Shown here: positions 1 to 7,945 of the stretch, one piece after another | Numbering within the stretch: the first letter of the stretch is position 1 | Layout of the letters: each line of letters begins with the position of its first letter | IMG/VR virus record: IMGVR_UViG_3300032214_001472 | Coordinates: 1-58,546 of that record | DNA: 58,546 nt | Direction: 5' to 3' (one strand) | DNA from: a virus | Program-made: the position numbers and the translations under genes | Notes under the pieces: generated by a model | Told to the model about the DNA's origin: nothing | Databases searched by the model: none | The model's input: the letters and a program-made list of their open reading frames with translations, nothing else

Positions 1-2
1 CC

Positions 3-494
3 CAGAAGAGAAGATTCACCGAAGTTGGATCTGGATCATTTAGTGGATTCGGTGGAGCAGCTGAAGTTGAAGGATCTAATCCTCCAGATCAGACTCTTAT
101 CATTACACTTTCTGGCAATGCAAAAGAAAGATTCATACCTGCAACTGCAGTTGGATCTGGAACAATATTTGAATCTGGTAATGGAATTGAGAAGAATACT
201 GAATCAGATGTTGGAATTGGAACGGTTGCAATTACTGGAGGAATCACTCCAAATGTTCAGATTTATGTTCCTTCCTTTACAGGATCTGGATCTTTCAGTG
301 GGTTCGGTGGAGCTGCTGAAGTATCTGGATCTAATCCACCAGATAGATTTGTACTCTTCACATTCTCAGGTACTGCTGGAGAAGCATTTGTTCCACAGAC
401 AGCAGTTGGATCTGGAACAATTAATATCTCTGGTGTTGGTGTTGGAATCTCTAATCCATATAGAGCACCATTTGTTTATGTCACAATTATATAA
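3..494 (+). CDS. Virion/fibre-like repeat protein, 3' part (5' end outside window)
   Basis: This reading frame is open from the first full codon to TAA at 492-494 (163 residues) and has no start in the window, so it is the end of a longer gene. Two tandem units can be read, each with GSGSFSGFGGAAEV, then SNPPD, then a beta-rich stretch and VGSGTI. The composition (Gly, Ser, Thr, Val) and the repeats fit an extended beta-structured virion or fibre protein. A methionine-initiated ORF in another frame over the same bases gives a Leu/Gln-rich low-complexity product and is a shadow. The next genes are fibre proteins, which supports a structural role. The exact function is unknown. Confidence 0.75.
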   Translation, partial: QKRRFTEVGSGSFSGFGGAAEVEGSNPPDQTLIITLSGNAKERFIPATAVGSGTIFESGNGIEKNTESDVGIGTVAITGGITPNVQIYVPSFTGSGSFSGFGGAAEVSGSNPPDRFVLFTFSGTAGEAFVPQTAVGSGTINISGVGVGISNPYRAPFVYVTII

Positions 495-498
495 TTCA

Positions 499-506
499 AA
501 TAAATA
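499..506 (+). promoter_or_regulatory. Late promoter box AATAAATA
   Basis: AATAAATA lies 24 nt before the next ATG. It matches the T4-type late promoter core (consensus TATAAATA, first base relaxed in cyanomyoviruses). Confidence 0.5.
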
Positions 507-529
507 ACAAAAAGATATCCATATTATAA

Positions 530-1555
530 ATGGTACAGGGTGTACAGTTTAGAAGAGGAACTACAGCACAACATGCTGTCTTTACAGGACAACCTGGAGA
601 GATCACAGTAAATAGTGATAAAAAAATTGTTGTTGTTCATGATGGATCTGCACTAGGAGGATATGAAACCGTTGGTGCAGGATCCACTCAAAGGATTACG
701 AATAAAGATATAAACACAACGGCTCTAAATGCTTCTGGAATTTCTACATTATCTGCAGCTAGAGCAACTCATATTAATGTATCTGGCATTAGTACTTTAG
801 GATATACTACTACAACATCTTTGAACTCTCTTAATATTAATGTATCTGGCATTAGTACTTTAGGATATACTACTACAACATCTTTGAACTCTCTTAATAT
901 TAATGTATCTGGCATTAGTACTTTAGGATACACAACTACAAAATCTTTAAATTCTCAAAGTATTAATGTATCTGGTATTACTACTTTAGGATTTGTATCG
1001 GCAACAACCGCAAATATATCTGGAGTATCTACCTTAGGTAATACTATAGTTGGTGGATCAACCACTGCATTAATAGTTCAAGGAAATGTAAGAATTATTG
1101 GTGTTACAACAATCACTGGTAACTTAAATGCTGCTGGAAATTCTTATATAAAACTTGCAAGACTTACAAACCAAACTATACCCAGTAATATTGATACTTT
1201 AATTGGTTTTACTGCAACAAGTGATACTAATAGTTGGTATAGTGGTATTACAACTCGCACAACTCCAACTGTTGCAGGAACTTATCGTGTTGATGCAATG
1301 ATGAACTGGCAAGCAGGAACTATCACAAATAATCAAACAAATATTCAAATAAGAAAAAATGGTACTACATTTGCATTGCATCAAGTTGGAATAGCAACTT
1401 TTTCCTATAGTCAAATTGCTTGTGGAATTGTTACGATGAATGGAACATCAGATTATATTGATTTTACTGTTTATAGTGGAAATCCAACCAGTCAAGTTGT
1501 TACTGGAACTGCTGATGGTGCTTGGACGAAGATGGAGATATTTAAAATTAATTAG
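530..1555 (+). CDS. Tail fibre-like protein with MTD-like N-terminus and C1q-like C-terminus
   Basis: 341 residues. Residues 1-45 (VQFRRGTTAQHAVFTGQPGE then KIVVVHDG) look like the N-terminal attachment domain of phage fibres related to the major tropism determinant. Residues about 65-170 are a shaft of 21-residue repeats of the INVSGISTLG type, encoded by near-identical 63-bp DNA repeats. The last ~125 residues (AGTYRVDAMMNW onward, ending WTKMEIFKIN) resemble a C1q/TNF-like jelly roll. This gives an anchor, shaft and binding-head order. The same shaft motif recurs in the fibre genes at 43.6-55.6 kb. Likely a trimeric virion fibre; the binding target is unknown. Confidence 0.8.
   Translation: MVQGVQFRRGTTAQHAVFTGQPGEITVNSDKKIVVVHDGSALGGYETVGAGSTQRITNKDINTTALNASGISTLSAARATHINVSGISTLGYTTTTSLNSLNINVSGISTLGYTTTTSLNSLNINVSGISTLGYTTTKSLNSQSINVSGITTLGFVSATTANISGVSTLGNTIVGGSTTALIVQGNVRIIGVTTITGNLNAAGNSYIKLARLTNQTIPSNIDTLIGFTATSDTNSWYSGITTRTTPTVAGTYRVDAMMNWQAGTITNNQTNIQIRKNGTTFALHQVGIATFSYSQIACGIVTMNGTSDYIDFTVYSGNPTSQVVTGTADGAWTKMEIFKIN
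773..961 (+). repeat. 63-bp in-frame tandem repeat, three copies
   Basis: Copies start at 773, 836 and 899 with an exact 63-bp period. The first two are identical to the eye; the third has several substitutions, and a diverged fourth follows from 962. Each encodes a 21-residue shaft unit (INVSGISTLG...). Copy number could change by recombination or slippage and so alter fibre length. Confidence 0.9.
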
Positions 1556-1569
1556 ATAGAACATTTTTT

Positions 1570-1577
1570 TATAAATA
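1570..1577 (+). promoter_or_regulatory. Late promoter box TATAAATA
   Basis: A perfect T4-type late core lies 28 nt upstream of the ATG at 1605. Confidence 0.7.
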
Positions 1578-1604
1578 AGATTATAATCCATCCACATACC
1601 TAAA

Positions 1605-1793
1605 ATGACAAAACAGGTACAGTTTCGTAGAGGCACTACGGCACAACACACAACTTTCACTGGTGCCTTAGCAGAGGTAACTGTGGATACTGATAAAAAG
1701 ACATTAATTGTTCATGACGGAACGACTGCAGGTGGTAGTGTAATCGCTAAAGATGCAAGTGCAATTGCATATTCAATTGCACTTGGCATGTAA
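1605..1793 (+). CDS. Stand-alone fibre N-terminal (MTD-like) domain mini-protein
   Basis: 62 residues. It matches the first ~45 residues of the protein at 530-1555 almost motif for motif (VQFRRGTTAQH, then DKKTLIVHDGT), but ends in AIAYSIALGM with no shaft or head. It has its own perfect late box upstream, so it is likely expressed late as an independent small virion protein and is not just a broken fibre. It could be an attachment adaptor or a remnant of a fibre that lost its distal part; the sequence does not decide. Confidence 0.75.
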   Translation: MTKQVQFRRGTTAQHTTFTGALAEVTVDTDKKTLIVHDGTTAGGSVIAKDASAIAYSIALGM

Positions 1794-1801
1794 TCATTTT
1801 T

Positions 1802-1809
1802 TATAAATA
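1802..1809 (+). promoter_or_regulatory. Late promoter box TATAAATA
   Basis: A perfect late core 33 nt before the ATG at 1842. A purine-rich ribosome-binding site (TAGGGAGC) follows it just ahead of the start. Confidence 0.7.
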
Positions 1810-1841
1810 ATCATTAATTATAAAAGCAAGTAGGGAGCAAA

Positions 1842-4800
1842 ATGGCGAAAAGACTTAGAAACTCTATTAGTTTCACACCATCAACTAATACTGTTGTGAT
1901 TGATGGATATGTTGATAGAAAAACATTACTATTAATCACAAATACTTCATACCAAAATACAATAATTTATAATTTTGCAGATTCTGCAAAAAGAGCAAAT
2001 ACATTAACATATAATTCATCAACTGATAGAACAACGGTTGTTCTTAATTATGATTGCAGTGCGATGAGTTCATCAGACTCTTTGATGATTTTTGTCGAAG
2101 AGTCTGCACTTGCTTTTAAACCTGATGAGTCTTATATTGATCCCGTAGAAAAATTTAGAGTTTCTCAACCACAGGCACTTATCGATACTGACTTTGAATA
2201 TGGAATTCAAGCTTCAAAATGGCAAAGTATTGGTTTGTTAAATAATAGACCATTTTTCTCCCAAAACCCTATTAATTTAGTTGCATTTGGTGCTACGACA
2301 GGAACTGTTGCCGGCGGTGTCGTTGTTTCTGGTATTACTACCATAACAATGCCTGCTGGATCAAGGAGAGTAACAATTGCTTCAACTCAGGCACTGCCCC
2401 CAAATGGAACACCCCTCTCCATTTTGGACGCAAATATACCACATGTAAATGGAAATTGGATTATTGAAGATGGTGGTGGAACTGGAATTGCTACATTTGC
2501 GGTTTCTTTAAGAAACGACACTGGTATTGTTACTTGCATGTCAATTAACAGAACTGGTATCTATAGTGGATCAGTATATACTGGCGCCAGAATTGGATTT
2601 GGAACTGCACTTTCGATGCCTTCGGGTGGATTTTCTACAAGCACCTGGGCAGCAGTAATTAACCCAGGTTTAGCTGTCACAGTTACGACGGCAGTTCCTC
2701 ATGGACTTGTTGTAGGAAACGAAATCGGAGTTACTAGTATTTTCACAGGTCAAAATACCGCATTGGCATTCGGGGCTCAAGGTGGTATTATTGGACAAGC
2801 ATCGCCAAATGGTGTGTATCAAGTTGCCACTGTTGGATCTAGCACACAATTTACATATTATGTAAATACAGCTCCTGTTGGATTAGCGACTACCGCATTT
2901 AGGGATGCAACTGTTTATCCAAGACCATCCGCACAATTCTATCATAGATCATTTGACGGTGGAGTAATTTTTGGAACCTACGGTGAATCAAATTACGAAC
3001 AAGCTGTTCGTCAAACTAGAAGATATTTCCGTTATCAATCTGGTAAAGGAATTCAAATGAGTTCTGGAACTACTTTAAAACCAAACGTTCCTGTTGATAC
3101 AATTTCTGCTTCAGGAACAACGATAACTGTCAGAACTAAAGAAATTCATGGGATTACCAGAGTTATTCCTGGAACACAAATTACTGTTGCTGGATGTAAT
3201 GATTCTGCATATAATGGAACTTTTAATGTAGACTCGGTAACAGGAGAAACTCAATTTACTTATACTGCTCTTAGTGCTCCATCGGAAACAACAGCTACTG
3301 GAAATTATGCGATCAATGTCACAAACTGGTATGGAGCTACTTCTAGACTTGGATTATTTGATTTTCAAAATGGAATGTTCTTTGAATATGACGGTCAAAC
3401 TTTATATGTTGTCCGCAGACAATCAATTTTCCAAATTTCAGGAAGAGTTAGTGTAGCTCAGGAATCGACTCAAGTTACTCAATCTAATCCAAACTTCCCA
3501 ACACTTTTCTCCAAACAACTTGAAGTTGGTGGAAATATTGTAATTCGCGGACAAACCTATAAGGTTATGGATATTCTCAGTGACACTGAGATCAGAATTA
3601 ATCCTGCATATAGAGGTCCAAGTGATCAATATCTAACTGTAACAAAAACAGTTGATTTAAGAATTCCTCAGTCTCAGTGGAACATTGATAGGATGGATGG
3701 AACTGGTTCATCTGGATATAACATCGATCTTTCTAAGATGCAGATGTTCTATATGGATTATTCTTGGTATGGTGCAGGATACATTCGTTGGGGATTTAGA
3801 GCAAGAAATGGAAATGTGATGTATGCCCATAAATTGGTTAACAATAATGTTAACCAAGAAGCATATATGAGATCTGGTAACTTACCAGCTCGTTATGAAA
3901 CTCTAACACATCCAACTACAACTACAATTACTACCAGTTTAGTATCAACAGATAGTTATATCGGTGTTGCATCAACAGCAGGATTCCCAGTTCCAAATGG
4001 TACTGTGTTAGTACGTCAACCTGGAAATGCTCCAGGTGCCGGAGATAGATATGAATATATTAATTACACCGGCGTTGGAACTACAGCTCTTACTGGATGT
4101 ACTAGAGGTAGGGCAGGATATCCATTCGGTCTATCATTAAATATTGGCGCCGGATCTAATATTGGTATTGGATCTACGGCAAATCTCCAGATCGGTCAAA
4201 GAGTAATTTCTGGTGTTGGATCAACATCATTCAAAACAAATACCTTTATTACCAATATCGGAATTGGATCTATTACATTTAGTACTCCATCTTTGGATAA
4301 TAATCCAAATATTATTGTTCCTCCGATGGCAACCACTGCGGGTGTTGCTGGAGCGCAGACTTTTACTTACTCTGCAACAAGACCAACAGCAGTTGAACTG
4401 GCATATCCTACTTTTGCACCAACAATTTCGCATTGGGGTACAAGTGTTATAATGGATGGTAGATATGATGATGATAAATCACTTGTCTTTACATATGGAC
4501 AGTTTAACCCAACTCCTATTCCCGGATTCCAAGAGAGAGGTTTATTCTCAATTAGAGTAGCTCCTTCTGTTGATAGTGGTATTGGTGGAGGATTTGGACA
4601 AAGAGAACTCGTCAATAGAATGCAATTGGTTATGAGAGGACTTGGAATGTCCGTCACAGGTGTTACAACTGCTATTCTTGTTCGTGGATATCTAAATGCT
4701 ACCCCACAATTCCCAACTGTTTGGACTAATGCTGTTGGTAATAGAAGGGTTGGAGATAACTCCAGTCTTGCTCAAATTGCAGACCATACATCTCAAGCAG

Positions 4801-5045
4801 GTTATGGTGTTACTATGGTTGGTGGGGAGGTTGTTTGCGGTTTCTACGTTGGAACTGGTGCTGGTACTCTAGATCTTACACAAGTTAGAGATCTTGGTAA
4901 CTCAATTGTTGGTGGTGGTGGAACTTTCGCTAGCACTGCGATCTACCCAGATGGACCTGATACTTTCACTATTACTGCAACAAACCTTTCAGGTATTCCA
5001 ATTTCAGTTGCGGCACGTCTATCCTGGACTGAAGCACAAGCATAA
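1842..5045 (+). CDS. Large virion structural protein
   Basis: 1067 residues, starting MAKRLRNSISFTPST behind a good ribosome-binding site and a perfect late promoter box. It is Thr/Ser/Gly/Val-rich with many short beta-type segments and no signal peptide or membrane span. Sub-segments such as VPHGLVVGNEIGV and ITVAGCNDSAYNGTFNV recur within it and in the large protein at 34565-40441 (TTAHGLRIDSKVRLSGV and DQSLYNGDF), pointing to a shared beta-domain used in several virion proteins. No catalytic motif was seen. It lies between fibre genes and a terminator, so a tail or baseplate-periphery structural role is inferred. I cannot equate it with a named T4 protein. Confidence 0.75.
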   Translation: MAKRLRNSISFTPSTNTVVIDGYVDRKTLLLITNTSYQNTIIYNFADSAKRANTLTYNSSTDRTTVVLNYDCSAMSSSDSLMIFVEESALAFKPDESYIDPVEKFRVSQPQALIDTDFEYGIQASKWQSIGLLNNRPFFSQNPINLVAFGATTGTVAGGVVVSGITTITMPAGSRRVTIASTQALPPNGTPLSILDANIPHVNGNWIIEDGGGTGIATFAVSLRNDTGIVTCMSINRTGIYSGSVYTGARIGFGTALSMPSGGFSTSTWAAVINPGLAVTVTTAVPHGLVVGNEIGVTSIFTGQNTALAFGAQGGIIGQASPNGVYQVATVGSSTQFTYYVNTAPVGLATTAFRDATVYPRPSAQFYHRSFDGGVIFGTYGESNYEQAVRQTRRYFRYQSGKGIQMSSGTTLKPNVPVDTISASGTTITVRTKEIHGITRVIPGTQITVAGCNDSAYNGTFNVDSVTGETQFTYTALSAPSETTATGNYAINVTNWYGATSRLGLFDFQNGMFFEYDGQTLYVVRRQSIFQISGRVSVAQESTQVTQSNPNFPTLFSKQLEVGGNIVIRGQTYKVMDILSDTEIRINPAYRGPSDQYLTVTKTVDLRIPQSQWNIDRMDGTGSSGYNIDLSKMQMFYMDYSWYGAGYIRWGFRARNGNVMYAHKLVNNNVNQEAYMRSGNLPARYETLTHPTTTTITTSLVSTDSYIGVASTAGFPVPNGTVLVRQPGNAPGAGDRYEYINYTGVGTTALTGCTRGRAGYPFGLSLNIGAGSNIGIGSTANLQIGQRVISGVGSTSFKTNTFITNIGIGSITFSTPSLDNNPNIIVPPMATTAGVAGAQTFTYSATRPTAVELAYPTFAPTISHWGTSVIMDGRYDDDKSLVFTYGQFNPTPIPGFQERGLFSIRVAPSVDSGIGGGFGQRELVNRMQLVMRGLGMSVTGVTTAILVRGYLNATPQFPTVWTNAVGNRRVGDNSSLAQIADHTSQAGYGVTMVGGEVVCGFYVGTGAGTLDLTQVRDLGNSIVGGGGTFASTAIYPDGPDTFTITATNLSGIPISVAARLSWTEAQA

Positions 5046-5070
5046 TCTGCTTGACACATATGCTAAACTA

Positions 5071-5094
5071 AGGAGGAGAAATCCTCCTTTTTTT
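5071..5094 (+). terminator. Rho-independent terminator
   Basis: A 7-bp perfect stem (AGGAGGA with TCCTCCT) around the tetraloop GAAA is followed by a run of seven T. It closes the leftmost virion gene block 26 nt after the stop codon. Confidence 0.92.
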
Positions 5095-5129
5095 GTATCT
5101 TAATATATACTTGTAGTTTAATTAATTTT

Positions 5130-5369
5130 ATGAAATTTACAGTTTATTCGAAAGATGGTTGCCCCTATTGCAGTAAAATCGAACAGGTGCTACAATTAGC
5201 AAACCTTGAGCATGTAATCTACAAACTCAACAATCATTTTAATCGAGAAGCATTCTATGCTGAATTTGGGCAAGGTTCTACTTTTCCTCAAGTCATCTTA
5301 AATGACGAAACACATCTTGGTGGTTGTACAGATACAGTTCAATATCTTAAGGAGCAAAATCTAGTCTAA
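5130..5369 (+). CDS. nrdC: Glutaredoxin
   Basis: 79 residues with a thioredoxin fold. The redox motif CPYC is at residues 11-14, the cis-Pro segment TFPQV is near residue 53, and GGCTDT follows near residue 63. These are the hallmarks of a dithiol glutaredoxin of the T4 NrdC type. It should pass electrons from glutathione to ribonucleotide reductase and so support dNTP supply during phage replication. Its stop overlaps the next start (TAATG), so the two genes are translationally coupled. First gene of the block after the terminator. Confidence 0.9.
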   Translation: MKFTVYSKDGCPYCSKIEQVLQLANLEHVIYKLNNHFNREAFYAEFGQGSTFPQVILNDETHLGGCTDTVQYLKEQNLV

Positions 5370-5728
5370 TGGAATCTACTTTTCACGAAGTTTATTTTGA
5401 TGTTGAAAAAGCAATTGATCTTGCTTTCAATGGACAATTTGTTTTGAAGTTTTATGATTATCTAAAAATTCGTGGAACTCTTAGACGCGAAGTAGAGGAG
5501 TTTATTGAAAGTAGCACTGCAAGTGAAATTAGCAATCTTGTAATGGATCTAGACGAATATCTACAGGGTGGTGCTGACGAAATTCATAAACAACTTCGTG
5601 AAGGTTATGGACATATTCCAAAACCTCAAGCAAGAAAGATTAGAAATTATCTTTATGCAATTCTTGAAGACGCTTGGAAGTATAACCATGATAAAAGACC
5701 AGGAAGACGGAAAAAACAAACTAAATAA
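5369..5728 (+). CDS. Conserved cyanophage protein of unknown function
   Basis: 119 residues, mostly helical in appearance, with a strongly basic C-terminus (RPGRRKKQTK). Start ATG overlaps the glutaredoxin stop by one base. No catalytic motif recognised. The basic tail suggests nucleic-acid contact, but this is only inference. The next gene probably starts inside its last 41 bases. Confidence 0.7.
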   Translation: MESTFHEVYFDVEKAIDLAFNGQFVLKFYDYLKIRGTLRREVEEFIESSTASEISNLVMDLDEYLQGGADEIHKQLREGYGHIPKPQARKIRNYLYAILEDAWKYNHDKRPGRRKKQTK

Positions 5729-5897
5729 ATCAGAACCCCAGATTAATCGGGGTGTTGAACTGTTACTTAGGAATAGGAGGAAGAGAGAGTCATCAAAGCC
5801 AAAAACTTTTCAAGTGAAGTTTGGTAAAATGATTTCTCTCTTCCGTAGAGAGTTTCATTTCTTTATAGAATTTCACTTTGATATTAGAAAAAAATAA
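5688..5897 (+). CDS. Small conserved basic protein, start uncertain
   Basis: The open frame ends RREFHFFIEFHFDIRKK. The convincing part is from GVELLLRNRRKRES onward (base 5751). ATG 5688 gives 69 residues and overlaps the previous gene by 41 nt; an internal ATT at 5742 is a less likely alternative. The C-terminal half alternates aromatic, basic and acidic residues and looks like a real coding segment. It is followed by a good ribosome-binding site for the next gene. Function unknown. Confidence 0.5.
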   Translation: MIKDQEDGKNKLNKSEPQINRGVELLLRNRRKRESSKPKTFQVKFGKMISLFRREFHFFIEFHFDIRKK

Positions 5898-5914
5898 CTC
5901 TCTGGAGAAAAAAA

Positions 5915-6145
5915 ATGTTAGCAGTAACTCTAACCATTGGCACATTAGTTTCGATAATGTTCTTTTTTGTTGGTGGTATGTTAGGATGGATGGCAAAGCA
6001 ACATTTCTATGAAAAGAATTATATTGCTTCGTTAAATACACATCCAGAGATGTTTGATGAAAATGGGAATGTAATTCCTGACGAAATAATTGCAGTACGA
6101 TTTGAGAATGACTATGACTACGACGAAGACGAAGACGACGACTGA
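5915..6145 (+). CDS. Small single-span membrane protein with acidic tail
   Basis: 76 residues. Residues 1-27 (MLAVTLTIGTLVSIMFFFVG onward) form one hydrophobic span. The cytoplasm-type remainder ends in a run of Asp/Glu/Tyr (DYDYDEDEDDD). A purine-rich CTCTGGAG site precedes the ATG. The 3' end overlaps the next gene by 38 nt in another frame. No enzymatic motif. Probably acts at the host inner membrane; the role is unknown. Confidence 0.7.
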   Translation: MLAVTLTIGTLVSIMFFFVGGMLGWMAKQHFYEKNYIASLNTHPEMFDENGNVIPDEIIAVRFENDYDYDEDEDDD

Positions 6146-6680
6146 AAAACCAATCGATACTCTTCCCAGCAACCCATTTGTTTTTGAAATTTTAGAACTT
6201 GTATCAAAGCAAAGATCCAATGCCAAAAAGGTAGAAGTTCTTAAGGCATATGAACACGATTCTATTAAAACTATTCTTATTTGGAATTTTGATGAATCCA
6301 TAATTTCACTTCTTCCTGAAGGAGAAGTGCCATATTCTGATATTAATGATCAGACTGTTTATTCTGGAACTCTATCCGAAAATCTTTCCCGAGAAGCAGA
6401 TAATGGAGAATCGGCTACTAAGCAGGATCTCTTAGGTAGAGGACGTACATCTCTTCGTAGAGAGTATCAAAATCTATATCATTATGTTCAAGGTGGTAAC
6501 AATGGACTTTCTACTATTCGTAGGGAGATGATGTTTATTAATCTTCTTCAAGGACTTCATCCTAAAGAAGCTGAACTTATATGTCTTGTGAAAGATAAAA
6601 AAATTGAAACAAAATATAAAGTTAGTTTTGAAAATGTTAAAGAGTCCTATCCCGATATTCAATGGGGAGGACGTTCATGA
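6108..6680 (+). CDS. Conserved cyanophage protein (DUF6433-like)
   Basis: 190 residues. An upstream TTG at 6090 is possible, but ATG 6108 (MTMTTTKTKTTTEKP) is preferred. The body has the pattern FEILELVSKQRSNAKKVEVL, then LIWNFDESIISLLPEGEVPY, then NNGLSTIRREMMFINLLQGL and LICLVKDKK, ending DIQWGGRS. I recognise this as a family widespread in T4-like cyanophages (DUF6433 from memory, unverified). No catalytic residues are evident. It overlaps the acidic-tail gene upstream and the next gene downstream (ATGA), so it belongs to a tightly coupled operon. Confidence 0.75.
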   Translation: MTMTTTKTKTTTEKPIDTLPSNPFVFEILELVSKQRSNAKKVEVLKAYEHDSIKTILIWNFDESIISLLPEGEVPYSDINDQTVYSGTLSENLSREADNGESATKQDLLGRGRTSLRREYQNLYHYVQGGNNGLSTIRREMMFINLLQGLHPKEAELICLVKDKKIETKYKVSFENVKESYPDIQWGGRS

Positions 6681-7012
6681 CACTAGTTGCGGAGAAAAAA
6701 ATGGCAGAGAAGAAGCACGAAGATAAAATGATTCTTCCTTCCATGTATGGTTGTGAGATTCTTTTAGAAAAAACCGCAATCGAAACTACAAAAGATCCTT
6801 CTTTCCCTAGCGATGCATATCTTATTTGGTATATTGTTGATGGTGAAGAGCATATTGATCTTTGTCGTACAGCAAAGAAAGTAAGTCTTTTTGATATGTA
6901 CTACGACAAATATGGTCCTGGTTCTGTTCAAAAAATTGACTTTGGTTATGGAAGAGTTAATCCAAAACTGTGGGGTTACAAAGCACCTGAGGCAAAAAAG
7001 AAAAGAAAATGA
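6677..7012 (+). CDS. Conserved phage protein of unknown function
   Basis: 111 residues from ATG 6677, which overlaps the previous stop as ATGA. An upstream start at 6662 is in frame but would overlap more. The sequence begins MTLVAEKKMAEKKHEDKMIL and ends with a lysine-rich tail (PEAKKKRK). The centre (YLIWYIVDGEEHIDLCRTAK) reads like a compact mixed alpha/beta domain. No motif supports a function. Its stop overlaps the next start. Confidence 0.7.
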   Translation: MTLVAEKKMAEKKHEDKMILPSMYGCEILLEKTAIETTKDPSFPSDAYLIWYIVDGEEHIDLCRTAKKVSLFDMYYDKYGPGSVQKIDFGYGRVNPKLWGYKAPEAKKKRK

Positions 7013-7194
7013 GTGAAGGTTTTAGTGAAGAAAAGATTGAAGTTGCAATCTATAAAGACGAAGTTAAAAATTTACTGAAGAAGTATAAAAAAGTTAAAAA
7101 GTATATGAAGTCTCCTCTGTTTGCAGTCAAGACTATGGATGGCACGGAGAAATATGTGAGCAAACTAATTCAAGAAGCAGAGGAGAATCCATAG
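7009..7194 (+). CDS. Small lysine-rich hypothetical protein
   Basis: 61 residues, very Lys/Glu-rich (YKDEVKNLLKKYKKVKKYMK), probably helical. ATGA overlap with the gene before and a 4-nt gap to speD, so it is co-transcribed with both. No function can be assigned. Confidence 0.6.
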   Translation: MSEGFSEEKIEVAIYKDEVKNLLKKYKKVKKYMKSPLFAVKTMDGTEKYVSKLIQEAEENP

Positions 7195-7198
7195 TCTA

Positions 7199-7525
7199 AT
7201 GGGGAAGCATTACTTACTTAACCTGTACGGATGCTCGTTTGTCCTTTTGGACGACGAGCGTTGTCTTATAGACTTACTAGAAAACGCAGCAGTTGCAAGT
7301 GGTGCCACTGTGATTCAGACTATCTCAAAGAAGTTTGAACCACAGGGTGTCACTGTTATTTGTTTGCTTTCAGAAAGTCATATCTCAATTCATACCTGGC
7401 CTGAGGAAGGTAAAGCTGCAGTAGATGTCTATACCTGTGGCGATTGCAACCCTAAGATTGGTTGTGACATCATCATTCAACAACTTTATGCTCAGTCTCA
7501 TACTCTGAGTTATATTGAACGATAA
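7199..7525 (+). CDS. speD: S-adenosylmethionine decarboxylase proenzyme
   Basis: 108 residues, the length of bacterial-type class 1B SpeD. The diagnostic segment LLSESHISIHTWPE holds the self-cleavage site before Ser60, which becomes the pyruvoyl cofactor, followed by His61. The CGDCNP motif downstream carries the conserved cysteine. The enzyme makes decarboxylated SAM for spermidine synthesis. It is a known auxiliary metabolic gene of cyanomyoviruses. It lies 4 nt after the previous gene. Confidence 0.95.
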   Translation: MGKHYLLNLYGCSFVLLDDERCLIDLLENAAVASGATVIQTISKKFEPQGVTVICLLSESHISIHTWPEEGKAAVDVYTCGDCNPKIGCDIIIQQLYAQSHTLSYIER

Positions 7526-7533
7526 AATAAATA
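7526..7533 (+). promoter_or_regulatory. Late promoter box AATAAATA
   Basis: Directly after the speD stop, 22 nt before the ATG at 7555. Suggests that the following gene can be transcribed late, independently of speD. Confidence 0.5.
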
Positions 7534-7554
7534 ACACTATATCTGGTAAAGTTT

Positions 7555-7875
7555 ATGCTCTCTACACAATATCGTCTTCGGCTTGAAGCAATATGTGAAC
7601 GAATTGTAAAAGGTGAATCGGTAGAATTGAGTGAAATGATCTGGGCAGAGAAACTTGCCCAGGCAAATAGAAGTGCTGGTACACTGCTTCGTCAAGCAAG
7701 ACGGAAAGCAGAAAATCCTGATATGCAAGAAGGTGGATTGGATGATTTCCTAAACCAACTTGATATTGGGGGAATTGGACATGAATCTAAAGGAGTATCT
7801 GGATTTGATACCATAGATGATATTATAGATTTCTTTACTGAAGATAAACCAGATGACTGGAGACAAAGAGATTAA
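7555..7875 (+). CDS. Conserved cyanophage protein of unknown function
   Basis: 106 residues. The helical N-terminal half (STQYRLRLEAICERIVKG, then IWAEKLAQANRSAGTLLRQA) is followed by an acidic C-terminus (GFDTIDDIIDFFTEDKPDDW). The frame is bounded by a late box upstream and a terminator hairpin downstream, so it may form its own late unit. No catalytic motif. Confidence 0.7.
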   Translation: MLSTQYRLRLEAICERIVKGESVELSEMIWAEKLAQANRSAGTLLRQARRKAENPDMQEGGLDDFLNQLDIGGIGHESKGVSGFDTIDDIIDFFTEDKPDDWRQRD

Positions 7876-7882
7876 AATTTAG

Positions 7883-7914
7883 AAAGAGGGGTACTTGACT
7901 ACCCCTCTTTTTTT
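7883..7914 (+). terminator. Rho-independent terminator carrying a promoter -35 in its loop
   Basis: A 9-bp perfect stem (AGAGGGGTA with TACCCCTCT, extendable by A-T pairs) surrounds the loop CTTGAC and runs into seven T. The loop and first stem base supply the -35 TTGACT of the promoter described in the next entry. Confidence 0.9.
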
Positions 7915-7923
7915 GTGTATAAT
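7895..7923 (+). promoter_or_regulatory. Sigma-70 early promoter, TTGACT-17-TATAAT
   Basis: -35 TTGACT at 7895-7900, a 17-nt spacer, and -10 TATAAT at 7918-7923. Transcription would start near 7930 and read the small gene at 7946 and then thyX. The 14-nt string TATAATACCTTTGT recurs at the promoter near 56807, which supports it as a real early-promoter element. Confidence 0.85.
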
Positions 7924-7945
7924 ACCTTTGTCCGGGTTGATATGA

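Noticed and set aside
25-507. A methionine-initiated ORF rich in Leu and Gln
   Set aside because: It is an out-of-frame reading of the Gly/Ser repeat gene at 3-494; composition and repeats support the other frame.
773-961. Short tandem repeats as a CRISPR or origin iteron
   Set aside because: 63-bp period equals 21 codons of the fibre shaft; no spacers and no origin features.
5098-5129. Promoter before the glutaredoxin gene
   Set aside because: A TATACT string is present, but no -35 at suitable spacing; not supported enough to list.
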